The notes under the pieces were generated by a model. It did not search any database. It worked only from the letters and a program-made list of their open reading frames with translations, and was not told where the DNA came from. A DNA stretch of 23,628 bases. Source: Dictyostelium firmibasis (Eukaryota; Evosea; Eumycetozoa; Dictyosteliales; Dictyosteliaceae). The stretch covers positions 1 to 23,628 of the forward strand of contig JAVFKY010000012.1 of assembly GCA_036169595.1 (NCBI GenBank), in the 5' to 3' direction. Shown here one piece after another: positions 18,386 through 23,628 of this stretch. Position 1 is the stretch's first letter. Every line of letters starts with the position of its first letter. Made by a program: the position numbers and the translations under genes.

Positions 18386-18531
18386 TATTTTATTGATATC
18401 TAAAATTATTTTTATAGAGATAGATAAAAAGTATTAAATTAATAAAAGAATTTTTTTTTTTTTTTTTTTTATTATTTGTATAAATTATGTGTGTGTATCT
18501 TAAATATATATAGGAGGAATTCCCAAATAAA

Positions 18532-18794
18532 ATAAATCAAATTGTTTTCAATGTTTAGTGCCACTATTTATACTGTTTTTACTTTCTTCAAAATTTCTCA
18601 AAACTCAAAAAAATAGGTGCGTGACACGTGGCAACTTTTTTCAAACTCGAAATTTTTCATTTTTTCAATAATTTTTTCGAGCTAAAATATCTCCAGAAAA
18701 TCTCTTGAATTTCTCTGAAAATTATCTTAAATATTTGGGAATTTCAAATAAATAAATGTATTCATAAATTTAAATATATATATGATAATATAAA
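18532..18794 (-). repeat. Left inverted terminal repeat of outer DIRS-1
   Basis: Reverse complement of the 11764-12027 type repeat. It ends at GATAATATAAA, beyond which non-DIRS sequence (AATGTCAACAACG) begins. Confidence 0.9.
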
Positions 18795-18835
18795 AATGTC
18801 AACAACGAATCCATCATACCATGAACAATATCATA

Positions 18836-19353
18836 TCATTGTTGTGATTCAACTTCAGTATCATCTTCAATTTCATTTTGTGGTTGGTTGTTATTGGAAT
18901 TATAATATTTTGTTATGTCGATGATGTTGTTGTATTGGAAGGTGGTGTTGAAGTTGGTGTTGGTGTTGAAGTTGGTGTTGGTATTGATGTAGGTGTTGGT
19001 GTTAGTGTTGGTGGTAGTGGTGGTGGTTTTTGTGTTGGTGTTGGTGTTGGTGTTGGTGTTGGTGTTGGTGTTGGTGTTGGTGTTGGTGTTGGTGTTGGTG
19101 TTGGTGTTGGTGTTGGTGTTGGTGTTGGTGTTGGTGTTGGTGTTGGTGTTGGTGTTGGTGTTGGTATTGGTATTGGTATTGATGTTATCTTCTATCGACA
19201 ATGAGCTAGTTGGATCATATGTAAAGTGTTGTATTAATGGTTGACTATTCGTATGTTTTATTGATCTAAAATTTATCTCTGTTACTGTGAATTTGTTTTC
19301 CTCTCTTATACATTAAAATCTTCTTCGAAATTTGATTCTCTTTTATTGAACAT
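18836..19353 (-). CDS. Host-like Asn/Thr-repeat ORF (hypothetical)
   Basis: The minus strand encodes a protein dominated by an Asn-Thr dipeptide repeat, followed by NFNTNTNF modules, [13 protein letters not shown] and an acidic end ([12 protein letters not shown], stop near 18836). The frame is open upstream of the first Met (19201) and reads sensibly there ([20 protein letters not shown]), so the gene probably starts further up. An ATG at 19353 with an A-rich leader ([13 protein letters not shown]) is a likely start, but it lies in another frame, so an intron or a frameshift must lie near 19300-19320. Asn/Thr-rich repeats are typical of Dictyostelium proteins; function is unknown. Its 3' end is about 41 bp from the outer DIRS-1 and points toward the ORF at 2321-2759 on the other side. 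Confidence 0.5.
19033..19165. repeat. Hexanucleotide microsatellite (GGTGTT)n, about 22 units
   Basis: Near-perfect GTTGGT/GGTGTT repeats on the plus strand (AACACC on the minus strand, encoding Asn-Thr), with degenerate units on both sides from about 18940 to 19185. Confidence 0.95.
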
Positions 19354-19620
19354 TTTTGTTTTTGTATGTCAATTTCTGTAAGATATTTTATACATTCAAT
19401 AAATATTTTAAAAAAAAATATTAAATAAAAAAAAAATAAAAAACAAATGAAAATTTGTAAAATTGAGATTTTTTTAATTATTATTCAAATATTTAAATTA
19501 TATAATTAAATGAGTTATTGTTCTGTGGTGATCAAAAAAAGAATTTAGAAAAAAAATTTAAAAAAAAAAAATGAAAAAAAAAATTAAAAAAAAAATTAAT
19601 AAATACATTACTATAATTGA
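19354..19620. other. A/T-rich intergenic stretch, no gene seen
   Basis: Mostly A- and T-runs (A-runs near 19410-19440 and 19555-19600). This is typical Dictyostelium intergenic DNA and is likely the 5' region of the Asn/Thr ORF. No ORF, RNA gene or recognisable site was found. Confidence 0.6.
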
Positions 19621-19627
19621 GATTATG

Positions 19628-20395
19628 TTACCTTTTAAATAAAATTGAATGACAAATAAGTAAAATAAAAATTAAAACCTTTATTGGTATTTTATGTGGC
19701 CCATTATTGTTTAATTGGTTTTTTAAACGAACCACTTGGTTTATAGCTTCCGCTTGTTGCAGTAATTTATTTGAGCTTGGGTCTTCATCCATAAGAAAAT
19801 CAAGTGTATTCTTTGCATTGATGAGGGTCCTCTCTGTGGTTTGACGTTTAACCATTTCTTCTTGTGGCTCCTCTTTTTCCAAAGTCAGAATTTCCTCTAA
19901 AGAATGTATATCTTCTATAGATGAGTCCCCTTTATTCAAAAATAATCTATCATTTTTATCATTATCCAACCATTTTCTAAGTTGACGACGTAAATGTTCG
20001 CTTCTCAGCTCCTGGATCTCGTTGTATTGTTTACCATTAGGATTATCTGATAGATTCTGTAGATCTTGCAGTTTAAATTGTTTTTCCATTTGTGTTATGG
20101 TATTTAATCTTTCGCCATTGCCCCCTATCAATACTCTTTCGATAGTATCCCTTTGTTTTCCGGTGTAGTTTTCCTTTACAATGTTTTTTAAGGAATTTGA
20201 TAAATCATCTTGTAATTTCGATAGTAAATCTGTAACATATATTCTTACGGTAGGTTCTAAAGAAGACTCCCCGTCCAGCACGTATTTATTGAGCATTCGC
20301 CTTATGTTGTGGTTTGTTAATGGTGTTATAGTTTCTTTACCGGTACCGTCGGCATTCTTGTCACTATCCAAGAAACTTTTATAATACTTCGCCAA
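19628..20395 (-). pseudogene. Virus-like fossil (tentative): charged coiled-coil protein
   Basis: A minus-strand open region of 255 codons that I do not recognise. Most of it is charged and helical with heptad-like stretches (VRIYVTDLLSKLQDDLSNSL, ITQMEKQFKLQDLQNL, LRSEHLRRQLRKWL). The C-terminus turns hydrophobic (KVLIFILLICHSILF) like a tail anchor, though the last residues are A/T-driven and may not be original. Codon use is more mixed than in the host-like ORF. It lies in line with the minus-strand remnants at 20554-20886 and 20840-21691, suggesting one array of genes or one large gene. Virus-like origin is inferred from position and composition only. The array as a whole looks broken, with roughly two or three breaks. 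Confidence 0.35.
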
Positions 20396-20553
20396 TTGTT
20401 TATGGTCTTTACCATCACCCCACCCTTCTTTACTAATGATCTCGTTGATTTATTTATCCAATTCTACCGATGATTTCTTTAATCTGTCGAGTTCTTTTTC
20501 CATATTGGAATACCCCCTTTCACCTATATCCAACCTTGAAGACCTTATCCAAT

Positions 20554-20886
20554 TTAATCTTTTATTGATAACCTGTGATCGTTTATCTTCGAGCGCTTTT
20601 TCTTTATTAATGCATGAACATAGTCTGTATTGTAAAGCTCTTCTTCCTTTTCATAATTTCCCAATAGATCAGATATATCTTTTCTTTCGGTACGATACTT
20701 CTTTAGTTGGAAGTATAGATTATTCCTCCTTAATCTTTGCTCCGTTAAAATCTCACTTTGCACTTCATAATTTGGATCGTCTTTATTATCTAATATCGAT
20801 TGGGTTTGTAAGCTTTTTGTATTTATTAACGAAGAAAATTCATGAACGAGCGACGGGATATGGTTTTTCTTTGTAAGGGATTCCAC
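20554..20886 (-). pseudogene. Virus-like fossil (tentative): coiled-coil protein remnant
   Basis: A minus-strand open region of 110 codons, strongly helical and charged (LTEQRLRRNNLYFQLKKY, KDISDLLGNYEKEEELY). It overlaps the end of the neighbouring remnant at 20840-21691 and has similar composition. No family is recognised. It is probably part of the same array as its neighbours. Confidence 0.3.
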
Positions 20887-21691
20887 AACCGATATATTTT
20901 TCTTTTTCCTCTCTTGTTATACGAGATAAAAGGCTGTCCCATTCCACCAGAAACCTTAAAGTTGATGGGTCATCCATCCTACCTCTAACAATGTATTTAA
21001 AGTATAGATATGCTGAATCAAGAGTAAGATCTGTGGTGATAAACGTTTTTAATTTTATAATCTCTGCTAAAAAATCATGCCTTTTATCTACAAAACCTGT
21101 TAAATAGTCTGTTATGCTGGGGTGTACGTTGGTTAATGGCATACGGTTCCATGGCGTCAATGCGTGATCTTCTTCTTTACCCTTACCAACCAACCATCTA
21201 TTGAAATCATCTATAAAATCGTTATGCTCTATAGAATCCGGCGCATTAAGTTCGTCAGTAAGTTGGAGTAACTCCATTTTTATAGTGGACCTTTTACCGA
21301 CGTCACTTTCTGGTATGCTGTTGTAAATATTTTGCTTGCTTTCTATTTCTTGTTTAATTTCTATAGGGTCACGTCTTTTTCTCGTTAAAGATTTTTTGAA
21401 ATCGAGCGCGTCGCCTCCTACGGTTTTTTCATTTTCTCTCTGGAATGGTGTTGTTGGAACTTTTTTCAATTGATTTGTAAACAATAAACCCGATGCTTTA
21501 TCATCATTGGCCCTTAAAGAAAGACCACGTCTATTGATTGGCATTTCTAAAGGTGACCCTTTTTTTTCTAATTTTCTATTGAAACCGTTGTTTTTTAACA
21601 TTTTTTCTCCTCTATAAAATAAAAAAATGGCCATCGGTGACAATGTAGGTAGTAATCTTTCGGCATCGGCCCCATTTACGGTGAGCACCAA
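20840..21691 (-). pseudogene. Virus-like fossil (tentative): unknown protein of about 255 residues
   Basis: A minus-strand open region. The likely start is the ATG near 21603 (MLKNNGFNRKLEKKGSP), which follows TATAGAGGAGAAAAA; the open frame extends further upstream. The protein has a basic N-terminal third (SLTRKRRDPIEIKQEIESKQ) and a helical acidic middle (MELLQLTDELNAPDSIEHND). It also has a compact part with DFNRWLVGKGKEEDHALTPW, LTGFVDKRHDFLAEIIKLK and YLYFKYIVRGRMDDPSTLRFL. I do not recognise a family. It could be a structural protein of the virus-like element or a lineage-specific host gene. Confidence 0.35.
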
Positions 21692-21725
21692 TATTTCGGA
21701 TTCTATGTTTTAACCAAACAATACC

Positions 21726-21866
21726 ATGACAAAAACACTTGACCACAAGGTAGAGAGAAAATTTGTTTACCCCAGAGAAAGTTTACCCGATGACCTCAGT
21801 GAGGCGGATGTAACTATACCGATACTCACAAGCCCAATAACAACCATCCAGTCTGGAGTTGTATGA
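21726..21866 (+). other. Small ORF crossing a composition boundary
   Basis: Starts ATG at 21726 (ACCATG) and encodes 46 residues beginning MTKTLDHKVERKFVYPRE. The first about 24 residues look like a normal protein N-terminus, divergent from the minus-strand remnant at 21603. The rest runs antisense to the bacterial-like ORF at 21767-22009, so only the first half is likely to be original coding sequence. Function unknown. Confidence 0.2.
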
Positions 21867-22009
21867 AATAGATGAGATATATTAACCAATGACCCTCTTA
21901 AATTGATACATAACATCAATAAGGTCGTTAGCACAAAGGCGATACCAGGCGTCAAACCAGCTATAAATCGTCCACGCCTATGAAAGACAGGAACAGCGAA
22001 TAAAGCCAT
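21767..22009 (-). CDS. Bacterial-like small membrane protein, probably truncated
   Basis: 80 codons on the minus strand. After a short basic head (VFHRRGRF) comes a hydrophobic segment (AGLTPGIAFVLTTLLMLCI), a polar loop (NLRGSLVNISHLFHTTPDW) and a second hydrophobic segment (MVVIGLVSIGIVTSASL), so two membrane passes are predicted. Codons include CTG, GCC and GTG, unlike the A/T-ending host codons. Its ATG overlaps the stop of the upstream ORF as TAATG, a hallmark of translational coupling in bacterial operons. The last residues (after about SASL) may be foreign, because the composition changes near 21790. No family is recognised. This could be horizontally acquired DNA, or bacterial sequence joined during assembly. 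Confidence 0.4.
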   Translation of the reverse strand: MALFAVPVFHRRGRFIAGLTPGIAFVLTTLLMLCINLRGSLVNISHLFHTTPDWMVVIGLVSIGIVTSASLRSSGKLSLG

Positions 22010-22146
22010 TAATATAGTGCGCGGGCCTCTTCACGCCACAAAGCATACAAAAACTTAACATACAACTGATAACACACCAATGAAACACTCATTAGCAATA
22101 AAAGGTTAGATCATAGTAAAAATTTAAGAAAGCCGCTTCCATCCAT
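22009..22146 (-). pseudogene. Bacterial-like short hydrophobic coding remnant
   Basis: A minus-strand frame of about 45 codons, beginning at the ATG at 22146 (MDGSGFLKF), with a hydrophobic middle (LLLLMSVSLVCYQLYV) and a charged end (LWREEARALY). AAGGA at 22152-22156 sits 5 bp upstream of the ATG, a strong Shine-Dalgarno-like signal that amoeba genes do not use. Its stop overlaps the ATG of the next ORF by one base (TAATG). It looks like a one-pass membrane peptide; no family is recognised. It may be no longer intact. Confidence 0.35.
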
Positions 22147-22151
22147 TTTTT

Positions 22152-22156
22152 TCCTT
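22152..22156 (-). promoter_or_regulatory. Shine-Dalgarno-like AAGGA
   Basis: AAGGA on the minus strand, 5 bases before the ATG at 22146. Its position fixes that start and argues for a bacterial origin of the segment. Confidence 0.45.
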
Positions 22157-22258
22157 CGACTCTTGTTTTTTTTCTATAGAAAATAAAGCAATATTTCGAT
22201 ATCGGGTATGCCTAACTTATAAGTTAAATATCAAGCATAAAAGTAATAATGAAACTAT

Positions 22259-22306
22259 ATAAAAAAGGCTTATTAATCCCCAACAGGATTAATAAGCCTT
22301 TTTTAT
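22259..22306. terminator. Perfect 21-bp hairpin, probable bidirectional rho-independent terminator
   Basis: Two perfectly complementary 21-bp arms (22259-22279 and 22286-22306) flank a 6-base loop CCAACA. The stem core is GGCTTATTAATCC and the outer part is an A-run paired with a T-run, so each strand ends the hairpin in Ts. This is the usual form of a bacterial intrinsic terminator serving both directions. It lies upstream of the minus-strand ORF pair, so it would end whatever preceded that operon or a plus-strand gene. Confidence 0.65.
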
Positions 22307-22323
22307 CTATTTAATCTACCTAA

Positions 22324-22616
22324 GAGTTCGAAGATGGTTTCTATAATACCGATCTTCCAGATTTGGAGATCAGCAACTTGGTATCCGATGATTCAAGCTC
22401 AAGTTCCTCGTCATCATCGCCATCTGTTTCCTTAAGTACTGGGTAAGTTTCAAGAAGTATTGACAAAAGAATCGATAGAGTCAATACCAATTCAAATTTA
22501 GCAACGATGGAAACTGGGGATTATTCGACTTTCCAATCTCATGTAAAGTCAATAATTAAAACAAGTAAATCGAGTACTTCGAATTTGTTTATGAACTCTT
22601 GGCAACCATCAACCTT
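22324..22616 (+). mobile_element. Internal DIRS-1 fragment (293 bp)
   Basis: Collinear with 14898-15190 of the inner DIRS-1 (ORF2/ORF3 overlap region, including the serine-run codons), at the same length of 293 bp and with a handful of substitutions. It has no terminal repeat at either side: it abuts the bacterial-like segment on the left and the satellite on the right. Confidence 0.92.
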
Positions 22617-23034
22617 GTCTTTAGAAACTGTCTATAAATTATCTATGGAAACTATCTACAGATACTATTTATAAACTATATTTAGAAACCATCTAGAAAC
22701 TATCTACAGATACTATTTATAAACAATCTTTTAGAAACTGTCTATAGAAACTATCAATAGAAGCTATCTAAAAAACTGTCTTTAGAAACTATCTATAGAA
22801 ACTATCTACAGATACTATTTATAAACTATCTTTAGAAACCATCTAGAAACTGTCTTTTGAAACTGTCTTTGGAAACTGTCTATAGAAACTATCTATAGAA
22901 GCTATCTAAAAAAACTTTCTTTAGAAACTATCTATAAACTATCAGCTTCGATAGTTTATAGATAGTTTCTATCGAAGCTGATAGTTTCCAAAGAAAGTTT
23001 CTTTAGATAGCTTCTATAGATAGTTTCTAGTTTT
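22617..23034. repeat. CTATCTATAGAAA-type satellite, left block
   Basis: Diverged tandem repeats built from AGAAACTATCTAT, with variants (CTGTCTTTAGAAA, CTATCTACAGATA, CTATTTATAAA) in higher-order groups. From 22617 to about 22943 the unit reads in one orientation. From about 22950 to 23030 it is reversed (GATAGTTTCTA). Confidence 0.9.
22928..22987. repeat. Two overlapping palindromes at the satellite strand switch
   Basis: Palindrome 1 has 16-bp arms (22928-22943 and 22950-22965) with loop AGCTTC. Palindrome 2 has 19-bp arms (22936-22954 and 22969-22987) with a 14-base loop. Both are perfect by eye. They mark the point where the satellite orientation flips. Confidence 0.9.
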
Positions 23035-23214
23035 AAGTTTCAGTGTGGGAAAACTAACGTAATGATTTATTTAAAAAAAATTATAAAAACATCTTCGACT
23101 TTTTCAAAGAGAAAAAAATAACAAAATTTCGACAATTGTAAAAATTTACGAATTTGGTTTCGTGCACGTTTTTACATTATTTTGTGTCAAATAGTAACTA
23201 GTTAAACTCTAACA
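23035..23214 (-). mobile_element. Skipper-type LTR fragment, reversed (fossil)
   Basis: The reverse complement resembles the first half of the 381-bp LTR in this window, from its TGTTAG start (23214) to AAACTT (23035). It is clearly diverged from the young copy, so it is older or from a related subfamily. It is embedded in the satellite. Confidence 0.88.
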
Positions 23215-23594
23215 CTATCTATTGAAAATGTCTTTAGAAACTATCTATAAACTATCTATAGAAACTATCTACATATACTATCTATAAACTATCTTTAGAC
23301 ACCAACTAGAAACTGTCTTTTGAAACTATCTTTAGAAACTGTCTATAGAAACTATCTATAGAAGCTATCTAAAGAAACTGTCTTTAGAAACTATCTATAG
23401 AAGCTATCTAAAGAAACTGTCTTTAGAAACTATCTATAGAAACTATCTATAGACATTATCAATAGACTATATTTAGAAACTATCTATAGACACCATCTAT
23501 AGAAACTGTCTTTAGAAACTGTATTTAGAAACTATCTATAGACACTATCTATAAACTGTCTTTAGATACTATCTATAAACTATCTTTAGAAACT
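23215..23594. repeat. CTATCTATAGAAA-type satellite, right block
   Basis: The same unit as 22617-22943, again in the forward orientation (TTTAGAAACTATCTATAG), starting immediately after the reversed LTR piece. Confidence 0.9.
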
Positions 23595-23628
23595 ATAAAT
23601 AAAAATATTTTTTTTCAAACTATCATCA
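23595..23628 (+). mobile_element. Start of another Skipper-type internal fragment at the window edge
   Basis: TAAATAAAAATATTTT...CAAACTATCATCA closely matches 5627-5661 of the Skipper-type copy (start of pol). Only about 34 bp is inside the window. Confidence 0.65.

Larger units (their letters stand above)
2782..18794 (-). mobile_element. Outer DIRS-1 retrotransposon (minus strand), host to two later insertions
   Basis: A DIRS-1 copy lies on the minus strand: left inverted terminal repeat at 18532-18794, right one at 2782-3073, internal complementary region at about 3109-3191. Its coding parts are split over 3188-3698, 10233-11763 and 16503-18385. A Skipper-type element (3699-10232) and an inner DIRS-1 (11764-16502) interrupt it. 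Removing both guests and their target repeats leaves about 4738 bp, against 4739 bp for the inner copy. The sequence flanking each guest is continuous with the inner copy. Apart from the two insertions it looks nearly full length and is very similar to the inner copy, so it is young. Its right edge (2782) is accurate to a base or two; the left edge is 18794. Confidence 0.9.

Noticed and set aside
18878-19244. Plus-strand ORFs encoding long Gly-Val or Leu-Val repeats
   Set aside because: They are alternate-frame readings of the GGTGTT microsatellite; the minus-strand Asn/Thr reading fits host composition and continues into sensible sequence on both sides.
22205-22240. Promoter or operator around the AACTTATAAGTT palindrome upstream of the bacterial-like ORFs
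   Set aside because: The palindrome is short and A/T-rich, and no clear -35/-10 pair could be placed with confidence.
1-23628. tRNA genes near the retroelements
   Set aside because: Several Dictyostelium retroelements insert near tRNA genes, but no tRNA-like cloverleaf or A/B box pair was seen.

Overview
The window looks like genomic DNA of a Dictyostelium social amoeba, most likely D. discoideum or a close relative. Non-coding DNA is extremely A/T-rich, the host-like ORF is rich in Asn/Thr repeats, and the centre is filled by DIRS-1 and a Skipper-type chromovirus, retroelements known from Dictyostelium. DIRS-1 and Skipper clusters are characteristic of Dictyostelium centromeric regions, so a pericentromeric or otherwise repeat-rich locus is plausible (inference).

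Layout. (1) 1-2198: remains of a virus-like element. It holds a fibre-like repeat protein, an array of about 14 A/T-rich hairpin units (560-1300), an integrase-type HHCC zinc-finger remnant and a charged, basic-tailed protein region. (2) 2321-2759: an unrecognised plus-strand ORF tail. (3) 2782-18794: a nested retroelement stack. A DIRS-1 on the minus strand (outer copy) was invaded by a Skipper-type LTR element (3699-10232, identical 381-bp LTRs, 5-bp target duplication ATCTT) and by a second, whole-looking DIRS-1 on the plus strand (11764-16502). Subtracting the guests leaves an outer copy of about 4738 bp against 4739 bp for the inner one, which strongly supports this reading. (4) 18836-19353: a minus-strand host-like Asn/Thr-repeat ORF. 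Its stop faces the ORF at 2321-2759, so the DIRS-1 stack sits in what was a gap of about 63 bp between two convergent ORFs. (5) About 19620-21700: minus-strand coding remnants of charged, coiled-coil-like proteins with less A/T-biased codons, probably the other part of the virus-like element. (6) About 21790-22321: a segment with bacterial-style signals: a Shine-Dalgarno-like motif, a TAATG stop/start overlap and a perfect 21-bp hairpin followed by T residues. (7) 22324-22616: a 293-bp internal DIRS-1 fragment. (8) 22617-23594: a diverged satellite built from a CTATCTATAGAAA-like unit, with a strand inversion and a reversed Skipper-type LTR piece. Another Skipper internal fragment starts at the right edge.

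The retroelement genes form two known systems. DIRS-1 encodes Gag, RT/RNase H/methyltransferase-like and tyrosine recombinase proteins and carries inverted termini plus an internal complementary region that templates a circular intermediate. Skipper encodes Gag and Pol with protease, RT, RNase H, integrase and a chromodomain. The least explained parts are the virus-like flanks with their hairpin array, and the bacterial-looking segment. All calls come from reading the sequence; no database search was possible.
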